Shown one piece after another: positions 34,651-43,749 of a stretch of 64,000 nucleotides of DNA. Source of the DNA: Firmicutes bacterium HGW-Firmicutes-16 (GTDB lineage Bacteria; Bacillota; Clostridia; Oscillospirales; Oscillospiraceae); assembly GCA_002841545.1 (NCBI GenBank), contig PGZZ01000004.1, positions 62,001-126,000 of the forward strand, read 5' to 3'. The position numbers were made by a program, and so were the translations under genes. The notes beneath the pieces were generated by a model that saw only the letters and a program-made list of their open reading frames with translations, ran no database searches and was not told the origin of the DNA. Position 1 is the stretch's first letter; each line of letters opens with the position of its first letter.

Positions 34651-37461
34651 ATGCCACAGGATTACAACAAAACAGTCAATCTTCCGCAGACCGAGTTTCC
34701 GATGCGCGCGTCTCTTAACACGCGTGAGCCGGATATGCTTAAAAGCTGGTATGAAAACGATATATACCACAAAATGATTGCCCGCAATGAGGGGAAGCCC
34801 CGCTTCATTCTTCACGACGGGCCTCCGTTCTCGAACGGATACATTCACATGGGCACCGCCATGAACAAAAGTCTCAAGGACTTTATCGTCCGTTATAAAA
34901 ACATGTCGGGATTTCAGGCTCCTTATGTTCCCGGCTGGGATAACCACGGCATGCCTATCGAAAGCGCGATAATTAAGCAGAACAAGCTGGATAGAAAAAA
35001 GATGTCCATTCCGGAGTTCCGCGACGCCTGCCGCGATTTTGCCGCAAAATTCGTCGATATACAGCGCGAGCAATTCAAGCGTCTGGGCGTAATGGGCGAG
35101 TGGGACAAGCCCTACTTAACGATGGACCCCGCTTTTGAAGCGGAGGAAGTCCGTGTGTTCGGCAAAATGTATGAAAAAGGCTACATCTATCGCGGGAAAA
35201 AACCCGTTTACTGGTGCAGCCACGATGAGACCGCGCTGGCGGAGGCTGAAATTGAGTATGCCGACGACAGCTGCAAATCCATCTATGTGAAATTTAAGGT
35301 TACAGACGACCTTGGCAAGCTCTCGAAGTTTGCGAAGCTCGATGAGACTTATTTCGTTATCTGGACTACAACGACCTGGACCATTCCCGGAAACCTCGCA
35401 ATCTGCCTCAACGCAGAGCTCGAATATGTCCTCGCCAAGGCTCCGAACGGTGAAGTCTACGTCCTGGCTAAGGAGCTACTCGGAAGCGTCGCTAAGGCGG
35501 CCGGTATTGAGAGCTTCCAGATTCTCTGCGAGATGAAGGGCTCCGAGTTTGAGTTCATGCGCGCAAAGCATCCGCTTTATGAACGTGAAAGTCTTGTTAT
35601 AAACGGTGATCACGTGACACTGGAAGCCGGTACCGGATGTGTCCACACCGCTCCTGGACACGGTATGGAAGACTACATGGTCTGCCAGAAATACGATTAC
35701 AGCGGTAAGGCGAAGATCGGCATCGTCGTACCCGTAGATGACCGCGGCGTAATGAACGCTGAATCCGGTAAATACGAGGGCATGTTCTATTCAAAGGCGA
35801 ACGACGCTATTTGGCAGGATTTAAGCGACTGCGGATCTCTGCTCGCCTCCCAGACGATAAGCCACCCATATCCCCATTGCTGGCGCTGTAAGAATCCCGT
35901 CATTTACCGTGCGACGGATCAATGGTTCTGCTCCGTAGATGCTTTCAAGGAAGAGGCCTTAAAAACCTGCGACGGCGTCACCTGGCTGCCCGATTGGGGT
36001 CACGATCGCATGGTCTCAATGATACGCGAGCGCGCCGACTGGTGCATTTCGCGTCAGCGTCAGTGGGGTCTGCCGATACCCGTCCTCTACTGTGAGGACT
36101 GCGGTGAACCTGTCTGCACTCCCGAAACTATCGAAAAAATATCGAATATCTTCTCCGAAAAAGGCTCCAACGCCTGGTTCTCGACGGATTCTTCCGATTT
36201 TCTGCCCGAAGGCTTTGTCTGCCCCAAATGCGGCGGACATCACATCACCAAGGGCACAGACACCTTGGACGGCTGGTTCGATTCCGGCTCAACGCATTTT
36301 GCGTCGCTGGAGCACGACAACGCCTCTGACTGGCCCGCAGACCTCTATCTTGAGGGTGCAGACCAATACCGCGGCTGGTTCCAATCCTCCCTGCTCACCG
36401 CAGTTGCGACCAAGGGCAAAGCACCCTACAAAGCTGTCCTTACTCACGGTTGGACGGTTGACGGTGAAGGCAAAGCAATGCACAAGAGTCTCGGAAACAG
36501 CATCCTGCCGGATGACCTCATCCCAAAATACGGCGCAGACCTCATGCGTTTGTGGGCAGCAAGCGCCGACTACCGCGTTGATATGCGCTGCTCGGACGGG
36601 ATTTTCAAGCAGCTTTCGGATACTTACCTTAAAATCCGCAACACTGCGCGCTTCATGCTCGGCAACCTTGACGGCTTCGATCCCGACGCCCGCATCGTCT
36701 TCGCAGATATGCAGGAGCTGGACAAATGGGCGCTCGCTCGCACGAATAAGCTCGTAGAAAAGTGCCTCACGGCTTACGAAAACTACGAATTCTATAATGT
36801 CGTCCACGCCGTTCACAAGTTCTGCGTCGTTGATATGTCAAACTTCTATCTGGATATTGTCAAGGACAGACTCTACTGCGAAAAGCGCGAAAGTCTCCTG
36901 CGCCGCAGTGCGCAGAGCGCGATGTACGGAATTCTTGACGCTATGGTGCGTCTGATTGCGCCGCTCCTCGCTTTCACCTCGAACGAGATTTGGCTTTCCA
37001 TGAACCATGACAAGACCGCGAATTCCGAGCACGTCATGCTCAACGATATGCCGAAGGTAAATCCCGAATATACATTCGACCCCGCCACTGAGGAGCGCTT
37101 CGACCTCATTATTGCTCTGCGCGACGACGTGAACAAGGCTCTTGAGCTTGCACGTAATGAAAAAACCATCGGAAAACCGCTCGAGGCGATAGTCACTCTA
37201 TTCGTCTCCGAAAGCGCGAAAAATGAATTTTCCAAAATCGCCGAAATGCCGCTTTCCATGCTGTTCATCGTCTCCGAAACGAAGGTCGTTTACGGCGTGG
37301 GCGAGGGCTATGAGGGCGACGAATTCAAGGGCGTGACGATACAAATCGAACCCTGCACAGCGCCGAAATGCGTACGCTGCTGGATGCACGACGAGCACGT
37401 CGGAGAAAACCATGAGCATCCCGAGCTTTGCCCCCGCTGCGCCGCTGCTGTTTCCGACTAA
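34651..37461 (+). CDS. ileS: Isoleucyl-tRNA synthetase
   Basis: A 936-residue class I IleRS from the ATG at 34651 (MPQDYNKTVNLPQTEFPMR), with ATAGGAG ten bases upstream; an open extension of 36 codons into the leader hairpins is rejected. The HIGH motif reads HMGT (66-69) and KMSKS reads AMHKS (609-613), both known bacterial IleRS variants. The CP1 editing domain lies between them, with TWTIPGNLAI and HTAPGHGMEDY. A C-terminal zinc finger has CVRCW near 907 and CPRC near 930. It charges tRNA-Ile and edits valine. Bacterial type without the extra eukaryote-like domain linked to mupirocin resistance. Confidence 0.96.
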   Translation: MPQDYNKTVNLPQTEFPMRASLNTREPDMLKSWYENDIYHKMIARNEGKPRFILHDGPPFSNGYIHMGTAMNKSLKDFIVRYKNMSGFQAPYVPGWDNHGMPIESAIIKQNKLDRKKMSIPEFRDACRDFAAKFVDIQREQFKRLGVMGEWDKPYLTMDPAFEAEEVRVFGKMYEKGYIYRGKKPVYWCSHDETALAEAEIEYADDSCKSIYVKFKVTDDLGKLSKFAKLDETYFVIWTTTTWTIPGNLAICLNAELEYVLAKAPNGEVYVLAKELLGSVAKAAGIESFQILCEMKGSEFEFMRAKHPLYERESLVINGDHVTLEAGTGCVHTAPGHGMEDYMVCQKYDYSGKAKIGIVVPVDDRGVMNAESGKYEGMFYSKANDAIWQDLSDCGSLLASQTISHPYPHCWRCKNPVIYRATDQWFCSVDAFKEEALKTCDGVTWLPDWGHDRMVSMIRERADWCISRQRQWGLPIPVLYCEDCGEPVCTPETIEKISNIFSEKGSNAWFSTDSSDFLPEGFVCPKCGGHHITKGTDTLDGWFDSGSTHFASLEHDNASDWPADLYLEGADQYRGWFQSSLLTAVATKGKAPYKAVLTHGWTVDGEGKAMHKSLGNSILPDDLIPKYGADLMRLWAASADYRVDMRCSDGIFKQLSDTYLKIRNTARFMLGNLDGFDPDARIVFADMQELDKWALARTNKLVEKCLTAYENYEFYNVVHAVHKFCVVDMSNFYLDIVKDRLYCEKRESLLRRSAQSAMYGILDAMVRLIAPLLAFTSNEIWLSMNHDKTANSEHVMLNDMPKVNPEYTFDPATEERFDLIIALRDDVNKALELARNEKTIGKPLEAIVTLFVSESAKNEFSKIAEMPLSMLFIVSETKVVYGVGEGYEGDEFKGVTIQIEPCTAPKCVRCWMHDEHVGENHEHPELCPRCAAAVSD

Positions 37462-37543
37462 AGGCGGGAAAAAGTCTCGCACCAAATAAAACGCCACCCT
37501 AAATCATAAGCGGCGGCAAAACAACTCACAGGAGGTACCTGCT

Positions 37544-38410
37544 ATGCTCTATGCAATCGTTGCGGTAATCATCCTAATACTCGATCAAGCAACAAAATAC
37601 TGGACTAATTTCCACCTTGCCGAAGGCGCAACCGCTCCCTTTATTCCCGGCTTTATACAGCTCACAAATGTGCACAACACGGGCGCTGCCTTCAGTTTCC
37701 TGGAAGGCGGCCGCTGGTTCTTCGTAATACTAACGCTTGTGGTCACAATCGGCGTTATCATACTGCTGTCGAAAAACATCGTCAAGGGCAAGCTAGGCCG
37801 CTGGATGCTCATTATGGTTGTTGCGGGAGGTCTTGGAAATTGCATTGACCGCGCGCTCTACGGCTATGTCGTGGATATGTTCCAGTTCCAGTTCAAAATA
37901 TTCGGTGGAGATTTTGCGATTTTCAACGTATCGGATATCTTTATCACGGTCTGCGGCATTATCTTCTGTGTCTATCTTATTTTCCACAAAGAACCTTTAG
38001 AAGAAAAGCCCGTTCCATCAAGAGTGCCTACGCGTACTATGTCTTCCGAACGTCCCGTCAGAGCGGACTACATCACTCAGCTCAAAAAGCCTGTTGTCGA
38101 AGGGCGCAGGAACATAGAAGCGGAGCTTGCCGCGAAAACCGCCGAGGCCGCGCTTGCACGCAATCCCGAGGGCGTAATTACCGACTGGAATATGCCTGAT
38201 TTCGCTAGTGAGAAAGCTCCTGTCGTAAAAACAGCGCCCGAGCCGAAGAAGGATTATTCCGAATTCTTTAAGTCCGAACCCGAAATAAAACCCGAAGCTA
38301 AGCCGGAACCCATCTTGGATAAAATCAAAGATGAGCCGTTAAAACCCGCGAAGAATAACAATTCCGATTTTAGCATAGAAGATATTATTGCGGAGTTCAA
38401 AGATAAATGA
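37544..38410 (+). CDS. lspA: Lipoprotein signal peptidase II with long C-terminal tail
   Basis: A 288-residue protein. Residues 1-148 form a normal LspA with four membrane helices and the catalytic aspartates D111 (YVVDMF) and D131 (FNVSDIF), plus the GNCIDR motif. LspA cleaves signal peptides of diacylglyceryl-modified prolipoproteins. Residues 150-288 are a hydrophilic, Pro/Glu/Lys-rich, probably disordered cytoplasmic extension ending in DFSIEDIIAEFKDK; ordinary LspA stops near 160. The gene overlaps rluD by four bases and follows ileS, as in Bacillus. Confidence 0.93.
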   Translation: MLYAIVAVIILILDQATKYWTNFHLAEGATAPFIPGFIQLTNVHNTGAAFSFLEGGRWFFVILTLVVTIGVIILLSKNIVKGKLGRWMLIMVVAGGLGNCIDRALYGYVVDMFQFQFKIFGGDFAIFNVSDIFITVCGIIFCVYLIFHKEPLEEKPVPSRVPTRTMSSERPVRADYITQLKKPVVEGRRNIEAELAAKTAEAALARNPEGVITDWNMPDFASEKAPVVKTAPEPKKDYSEFFKSEPEIKPEAKPEPILDKIKDEPLKPAKNNNSDFSIEDIIAEFKDK

Positions 38411-39324
38411 CAGACACCTATACGATAAGAGCACAGGAGAGCGGCGAACGTATCGACGCTCTCCTTGCGCAAGAAATAGACGATATGACCCGTTCGCAGG
38501 CGGCTCGGCTAATCGCCGAGGGCAAGGTGACTTTGTGCTGCGCTCCCATTAAGAAAAACCACCGCGTAAGCGCAGGCGAGATCTTTGTTGTCGAGGTTCC
38601 CGAGCCCGAGGACACGGAAATCACAGCTGAAAGCATCCCTCTCGATATAGCTTTTGAAGACGATGATCTTGTTGTTGTGAACAAGCCTCGAGGAATGGTC
38701 GTTCACCCTGCTCCAGGTCACGCAGGCGGGACTCTGGTAAACGCCCTGCTCTGGCATTGCGGTGACAGTCTTTCCGGCATAGGCGGCGAAAAACGCCCTG
38801 GAATCGTCCACAGAATCGATATGGACACCTCTGGACTGTTAATCGTCGCAAAAAACGACTATGCGCATCGTTTCCTTTCAGCCCAGCTTGCCGACCACAG
38901 CCTTTCCCGCACCTATGAAGCCGTGGTCATCGGTAAAATAAAGAACGACAATGGCACGATTGACGCGCCAATCGGCCGCCATCCGATAGACCGAAAGCGC
39001 ATGGCGGTTACGGAGCGCAATTCCAGAAGCGCTGTAACGCACTATGAAGTCATCGCACGGTACAACGGCTACACGCATATCAGGTGCAATCTTGAAACGG
39101 GGCGCACACACCAGATAAGGGTGCATATGGCTCATATAGGTCATCCTCTGCTCGGCGATGAGGTTTATGGCAGAAAGGGCAAGGAAAAAGGTCTTGAGGG
39201 TCAGTGTCTGCACGCGCGCACCCTGCGCTTCATCCATCCCCGCACGAACGAGCTTTGTGCGGTAACAAGCGAACTTCCCGCCTATTTCACTGATGTTCTC
39301 TCCCGTCTCGGTGATAAGATCTGA
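38407..39324 (+). CDS. rluD: RluA/RluD family pseudouridine synthase
   Basis: A 305-residue enzyme with an N-terminal S4 RNA-binding domain (about 12-60, ERIDALLAQEIDDMTRSQAARLIAEGKV) and the catalytic domain whose signature HRIDMDTSGLL carries the nucleophile Asp138. It should isomerise uridines in 23S rRNA; exact site cannot be read from sequence, so RluD is a nearest-family name. ATGA overlap with lspA shows coupling. A strong terminator follows. Confidence 0.9.
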   Translation: MTDTYTIRAQESGERIDALLAQEIDDMTRSQAARLIAEGKVTLCCAPIKKNHRVSAGEIFVVEVPEPEDTEITAESIPLDIAFEDDDLVVVNKPRGMVVHPAPGHAGGTLVNALLWHCGDSLSGIGGEKRPGIVHRIDMDTSGLLIVAKNDYAHRFLSAQLADHSLSRTYEAVVIGKIKNDNGTIDAPIGRHPIDRKRMAVTERNSRSAVTHYEVIARYNGYTHIRCNLETGRTHQIRVHMAHIGHPLLGDEVYGRKGKEKGLEGQCLHARTLRFIHPRTNELCAVTSELPAYFTDVLSRLGDKI

Positions 39325-39330
39325 TATATA

Positions 39331-39372
39331 ATAGAAAAATCCGCGGAACGTTTGTTCCGCGGATTTTTCTAT
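39331..39372. terminator. Bidirectional terminator between rluD and ilvA
   Basis: A 19-bp perfect stem, ATAGAAAAATCCGCGGAAC with complement, carries A-rich and T-rich flanks so that both strands end in T-runs. Its last base touches the ilvA stop codon. Confidence 0.92.
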
Positions 39373-40577
39373 TAAGAATGTTGGGGTACTATTTCGAAGC
39401 CCTGCGCTCTAAGTGCTTCCCTTATCGCCTCGACCTGCGCGTTGTCGCGGGTCTCAAGCTGAAGCGTCAGGAAACAGGAGTTTATCGCCATATTCTCCTC
39501 GCTCCTGTTATAGTGCACGGAAACGACGTTGCCGCCCTGTTCTGCAATAGTCTTTGATACGAGCTCGAGCTGGCCCGGTTTGTCGGTAAGCGCTACGCAG
39601 AGGTTAACAAAGCGCCCCGCTCTCAAAAGTCCGCGGGTTATTACGCGGCTCAGAATGTTCACGTCGATATTTCCACCGCTCACGATGCATACAGCCTTTT
39701 TGCCCTTAATGTCCAGCTTGTCGAACATCACCGCCGCAACTGCAACTGCGCCCGCTCCCTCGGCAATCAGCTTTTGCTGCTCGATGAGCGCGAGCACCGC
39801 TGTCGCGACTTCGTCGTCCGTCACCGTCACAACCTCGTCGACGTACTTTGAAACAAGCTCGAAGGTGAGTTCCCCCGGGCGTTTGACTGCTATACCGTCG
39901 GCAAAAGTGGCAATGCGCGGCAGCTCTTCAATCTTTCCGCAGCACATGGAATTTGCCATTGAAGCCGCGCCCGAGACCTGCACGCCGTAGACCTTGCATT
40001 TCGGATTCAGAGACTTAACGGCAAAAGCAATACCTGAAATGAGCCCGCCGCCGCCGATAGGTACTATGACTGCGTCCAAATCGGGAAGCTGTTCCAAAAG
40101 CTCAAGCCCGATCGTGCCCTGCCCTGCAATGACATCCTCGTCGTCGAAGGGATGTATGAACACCCGTCCCTCGCTCTTTTCGAGCTCACGCGCTTTCTTA
40201 TAGGCATCGTCATAAACGCCGTTCACCAAAACGACCTCCGCGCCGTAGCTCTTCGTAGCTTCGATTTTGCTGATAGGCGCTGAGTCCGGCAGGCAAATCT
40301 TTGACGAGATGCCCTCCATTGACGCGGCACGCGCGACGCCCTGCGCATGGTTTCCCGCGCTACAAGCTATAACTCCGTGCGCTTTCTCCTCGGCTGAAAG
40401 CTGGCTGATCTTATAATAAGCCCCGCGAACCTTGAACGAGCCCGTTACCTGCAGGTTCTCGGTTTTGAGATAAACCTCGCCTCCGGAAGATATATTGGGT
40501 GCATGAATGAGGTCGGTCATGCGAATTATATTTTTCATAGTAAACGCGGCGTGGTAAACTTTGTCAAGTGTCAGCAT
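39372..40577 (-). CDS. ilvA: Threonine ammonia-lyase with C-terminal ACT domain
   Basis: A 401-residue PLP enzyme that deaminates threonine to 2-oxobutanoate, the entry to isoleucine synthesis or threonine catabolism. The PLP Lys49 is in TGSFKVRGA; SAGNHAQGVA and GGGGLISG are the phosphate-binding elements. One ACT-like domain occupies about 325-400. This one-ACT architecture is used both biosynthetically and catabolically. The T-box leader with an apparent isoleucine specifier argues for a biosynthetic role, induced when charged tRNA-Ile is low. No other ilv gene is adjacent. Confidence 0.92.
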   Translation of the reverse strand: MLTLDKVYHAAFTMKNIIRMTDLIHAPNISSGGEVYLKTENLQVTGSFKVRGAYYKISQLSAEEKAHGVIACSAGNHAQGVARAASMEGISSKICLPDSAPISKIEATKSYGAEVVLVNGVYDDAYKKARELEKSEGRVFIHPFDDEDVIAGQGTIGLELLEQLPDLDAVIVPIGGGGLISGIAFAVKSLNPKCKVYGVQVSGAASMANSMCCGKIEELPRIATFADGIAVKRPGELTFELVSKYVDEVVTVTDDEVATAVLALIEQQKLIAEGAGAVAVAAVMFDKLDIKGKKAVCIVSGGNIDVNILSRVITRGLLRAGRFVNLCVALTDKPGQLELVSKTIAEQGGNVVSVHYNRSEENMAINSCFLTLQLETRDNAQVEAIREALRAQGFEIVPQHS

Positions 40578-40613
40578 TATATCAATCCTCTATTCAAAAA
40601 TTCACTAAATAAC

Positions 40614-40862
40614 AAAAAACTCCGTCTCTAATATAAGAGACGGAGATAAGTCCGCGGTACCACTCTTGTTGCCCTTAAAAAGAGCCACTCATAGACGCCA
40701 AACAGCGTCCGCTTCTGTAACGGGAAGACCCGGTATTGCTTACTTTTATTTCAGCAAACGACTTGGGGGTGATTTGGGATCAGCAGCAGCTGCCGTATCG
40801 CACCAAACAACGGCTCTCTTATAACTGCGGGCGCTTTTCCCCGTCCCCTTCAACGTCTTTTA
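40614..40862 (-). promoter_or_regulatory. T-box leader of ilvA, probable isoleucine specifier
   Basis: Minus-strand leader with the T-box core AAGAGTGGTACCGCGG (40652-40667), Stem I elements AGAGAG...GGTGCGA, and a terminator of 10-bp stem CTCCGTCTCT plus TTTTTT (40614-40645). The likely specifier is ATC (40771-40773), followed by A as expected; ACC lies next to it but would be followed by C. Uncharged tRNA-Ile should stabilise the antiterminator and raise ilvA expression. Confidence 0.93.
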
Positions 40863-40896
40863 TATATTCATTATACGACTATGAAAGTATGGGCTA

Positions 40897-40925
40897 AATA
40901 TACCGATTTTTCGTTCGCTTGTCAA
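40897..40925 (-). promoter_or_regulatory. Promoter of the ilvA T-box transcript
   Basis: On the minus strand TTGACA (40920-40925) and TATATT (40897-40902) are 17 bases apart. A second TATAAT at 40870-40875 without a good -35 is closer to Stem I and could be an alternative. Confidence 0.6.
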
Positions 40926-40988
40926 TAGGCAGTTTATATCATCTTTTCGGGGCGGCAAAGAGTCCTTTCCGTCAAAGTTATTCAATGC

Positions 40989-41477
40989 CTAGATTCTTTC
41001 GTATACACAAAAGCGGTATTTAAGCCCCTCGTGCTCTTTTTCCTCGCTCACCTGAGCGAGTTTCCAGTCCGACAAGCTGTCGAGATCTGGAAAAAATCTG
41101 TCCGCTTCGGAGGACTTTAAAACTTTCGTGACAAAAGCCTTCTCGCAAAATGGAAGCATTGCTCTATAGACCTCGCTTCCGCCGACGACGTAAACCTCAT
41201 CCTCGGGCAGGTCGGAAAGCAGCTCCAATGCCTGCGCTGGTGAATGGACGATTTCCGCCCCCTCGACCTTATAGTCCTCATTCGTTGAGATGATGATGTT
41301 TCTTCTATTTTTAAGCGGAGCACCATTAGGGAAGGACTCGAGAGTGTTGCGCCCCATGATAATTGTTTTCCCTGCCGTCATTTCACGGAAATATTTCATA
41401 TCCTCGGGAATTGAGAAGAGCAGGGCGTTGTTACGGCCTATGCCCCAGTTTTTGCTGACTGCGACTATTGCGTACAT
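40989..41477 (-). CDS. folA: Dihydrofolate reductase
   Basis: A 162-residue DHFR, starting at the ATG 41477 with GGAGG five bases upstream; the upstream GTG overlaps that site. Seen are MYAIVAVSKNWGIGRNNALLFSIPEDMKYF (substrate and NADPH sites, with a Glu-Asp in place of the usual W-x-L-P-x-D order), GKTIIMGRNTLESFP and VYVVGGSEVYRAM. It reduces dihydrofolate produced by the adjacent thymidylate synthase, whose stop lies 48 bases upstream. Confidence 0.93.
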   Translation of the reverse strand: MYAIVAVSKNWGIGRNNALLFSIPEDMKYFREMTAGKTIIMGRNTLESFPNGAPLKNRRNIIISTNEDYKVEGAEIVHSPAQALELLSDLPEDEVYVVGGSEVYRAMLPFCEKAFVTKVLKSSEADRFFPDLDSLSDWKLAQVSEEKEHEGLKYRFCVYERI

Positions 41478-41525
41478 AAAGTCCTCCACTGTGACTATGA
41501 TATGCTTTGATATCTTATATCGTTT

Positions 41526-42356
41526 TTAGACGGCGACCGGTATCTTATCGCTAAACTCGCTGTACTCATAGCCCTCAAGCGAGAAGCTGTCGCGCGTGAA
41601 TTTATAGAAATCTTTAACGCTCTCATCCAGTTTGAACGTCGGCGCTTTTCTTGGCTCGTTTGCGAGCATTTTTTCAATTATTGGAACATGACGGTCATAA
41701 ATATGCGCGTCCGAAATGACGTGTATCATCTCGCCCGCTTTCAGTCCCGAAGCCTGCGCAAACATATGAGTCAGCACGGCGTATTGGCAGACATTCCAAT
41801 TGTTCGCGGCAAGCATGTCCTGCGAACGCTGATTTAAAATGCTGTTAAGCGTATTTCCCGAGACGTTGAAGGTCATTGAATAGGCGCAGGGGTAAAGAGC
41901 CATTTCGGAAAGATCGGCAAAATTATATATATTCGTCATTATCCTGCGGCTCGCGGTGTTGTGCTTCAGGTCAAAGAGCACCCTGTCCACCTGATCCATA
42001 TCGCCCTCAGGGTAATGGTGCTTGATGCCGAGCTGATAGCCATAGGCCTTGCCGATGCTTCCTTCTTCGTTTGCCCACTGGTCCCAGACCCTTGTGCGAA
42101 GCTCATTTACGTTGTTGGACTTTGCCTGCCATATCCAGAGGAGCTCGTCGACAGCAGATTTCAAAAACGTTCGTCTGAGCGTAAGTATCGGAAATTCCTT
42201 TGAAAGGTCGTAGCGGTTAACTATACCGAACTTTTTAACTGTATGGGCGGGAGCGCCATCCTCCCAGCGTGGACGAACTTCTCTGTCGGTGTCCCAGACA
42301 CCGTTTTCCAGAATGTCCCTACAGTTATTTAAAAATATCTCATCCGCCATGCTCAT
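41526..42356 (-). CDS. thyA: Thymidylate synthase (ThyA type)
   Basis: A 276-residue folate-dependent thymidylate synthase. The catalytic Cys157 lies in ALYPCAYS, where most enzymes have PCH; Bacillus subtilis ThyA has PCV, and the ELLWIWQAKSNNVNEL and DQWANEEGSIGKAYGYQLG blocks also match that subtype. The dUMP phosphate-binding RSxD is NQRSQDM, and the usual GxPFN is replaced by AANNWN. It methylates dUMP with methylene-tetrahydrofolate, giving dihydrofolate for the DHFR encoded next. The two genes form an operon. Confidence 0.92.
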   Translation of the reverse strand: MSMADEIFLNNCRDILENGVWDTDREVRPRWEDGAPAHTVKKFGIVNRYDLSKEFPILTLRRTFLKSAVDELLWIWQAKSNNVNELRTRVWDQWANEEGSIGKAYGYQLGIKHHYPEGDMDQVDRVLFDLKHNTASRRIMTNIYNFADLSEMALYPCAYSMTFNVSGNTLNSILNQRSQDMLAANNWNVCQYAVLTHMFAQASGLKAGEMIHVISDAHIYDRHVPIIEKMLANEPRKAPTFKLDESVKDFYKFTRDSFSLEGYEYSEFSDKIPVAV

Positions 42357-42490
42357 GCGCGAGTACCTCCGAAGCTAAAATCAACGTCTTTCATGTGTCC
42401 CTTAGATTATACCGCCAATCATCCTTTGTTTCAATACAGAGTTTGGCTATATCCTCCGTGCAGTCATTATTCATTATTGCTGAAAATAAA

Positions 42491-42531
42491 AATTCCCGCA
42501 CTCCCCGAAAGGAGTGCGGGAATTCTGTTAG
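42491..42531 (-). terminator. Terminator of the acyl-CoA operon
   Basis: A 14-bp perfect stem AATTCCCGCACTCC with complement, loop CCGAAA, sits 30 bases after the thiolase stop; on the minus strand it is followed by TTTTATTTT. Confidence 0.88.
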
Positions 42532-42552
42532 TGACAGAAATTCAGCTAAGAC

Positions 42553-43737
42553 TTAGCACATTTCATAGACACCAGCTGCGCCCATGCCGCCGCCGATGCA
42601 CATGGAAACAACGCCGTACTTCTTGCCGGTGCGCTTGAGCTCGCTGAGGAGCTTGCAGGTCAGCATAGCGCCTGTGCAGCCGAGGGGGTGGCCCAGAGCC
42701 ACGCCGCCGCCGTTGGGGTTGAGCTTCGAGGTATCTAAGCCCATTTCCTTGATGCAGCCGAGAGCCTGTGCAGAGAAGGCTTCGTTGAGTTCCCAAACAT
42801 CGATGTCTTCCTGCTTGAGACCGGCAATCTTAAGAGCCTTCGGTACCGCATAGACAGGGCCGAGTCCCATGTAATCGGGAGCGCAGCCTGCAACTGCGAA
42901 GCTTACGAACTTTGCGATGGGCTTAAGTCCGAGCTCTTCTGCCTTTTCCTTGGACATAATGAGAACGCAAGCTGCTGCGTCATTCATCTGGGAAGCGTTA
43001 CCTGCTGTTACTGTTCCGTCCTTCTGGAAAACTGGCTTAAGCTTTGTAAGATCTTCCATCTTAAGGTTGTAACGGATGCCTTCGTCCTTGTTGAAGGGCA
43101 CGGTATACTTTACAACATGGCCGGTTGCGTCGTCAGTCTTATACTTGACAGCGTCAACGGTGATGATTTCATCGTCGAACTTGCCAGCGAGCTGAGCGGC
43201 CTCTGCCTTCTTGTGGCTGTTGAAAGCAAACTCATCCTGCTCTTCACGGGTGATGCCGTACTTCACAGCAACGTTCTCAGCGGTGTTGCCCATTGCGGTC
43301 ATAGCTGTGGGCATTACTGTTGTGCCGAGATAAACGTTAGGAACGTTCAGGTTGCCGCCCATGGGAACCATGGACATGGTCTCGACGCCGCCTGCAAGGA
43401 TGATATCAGCCTGTCCTGCCATAATTGAGTTTGCGCCCATTGCGATTGACTGAAGTCCGGACGAGCAGAAACGGTTAACTGTCTGTGCAGGAACGCTGTC
43501 GGGAATGCCTGCAAGAAGTCCGATGTTACGTGCTACGTTTGTGCCGGTTTCAGCTTCCTGGAATGCACAGCCAAGGATAAGGTCGTCAATAAGAGCGGGA
43601 TTAAAGGTCGGAATCTTTGCAAGAACTCCCTTGATAACCTGTGCTGCGTATTCTTCAGGTCTTGTGTCTTTAAGCGTGCCCTTAGGAGATTTTCCGATGG
43701 CACTGCGTCCATATGCTACTACTACTGCTTCTCTCAT
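42553..43737 (-). CDS. Acetyl-CoA C-acetyltransferase (thiolase)
   Basis: A 394-residue thiolase. The acyl-accepting Cys91 is in VNRFCSSGLQS, the catalytic His350 in GGGVALGHPLG and the second Cys380 in SMCIGGGMG. It condenses two acetyl-CoA to acetoacetyl-CoA or, in reverse, cleaves 3-ketoacyl-CoA. The wider FadA-like sequence and the linked bifunctional dehydrogenase favour fatty or aromatic acyl-CoA degradation, but butyrate synthesis is possible. It is last in the three-gene minus-strand operon, 12 bases after the dehydrogenase gene. Confidence 0.93.
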   Translation of the reverse strand: MREAVVVAYGRSAIGKSPKGTLKDTRPEEYAAQVIKGVLAKIPTFNPALIDDLILGCAFQEAETGTNVARNIGLLAGIPDSVPAQTVNRFCSSGLQSIAMGANSIMAGQADIILAGGVETMSMVPMGGNLNVPNVYLGTTVMPTAMTAMGNTAENVAVKYGITREEQDEFAFNSHKKAEAAQLAGKFDDEIITVDAVKYKTDDATGHVVKYTVPFNKDEGIRYNLKMEDLTKLKPVFQKDGTVTAGNASQMNDAAACVLIMSKEKAEELGLKPIAKFVSFAVAGCAPDYMGLGPVYAVPKALKIAGLKQEDIDVWELNEAFSAQALGCIKEMGLDTSKLNPNGGGVALGHPLGCTGAMLTCKLLSELKRTGKKYGVVSMCIGGGMGAAGVYEMC

Positions 43738-43749
43738 GATTTTTCCCCC

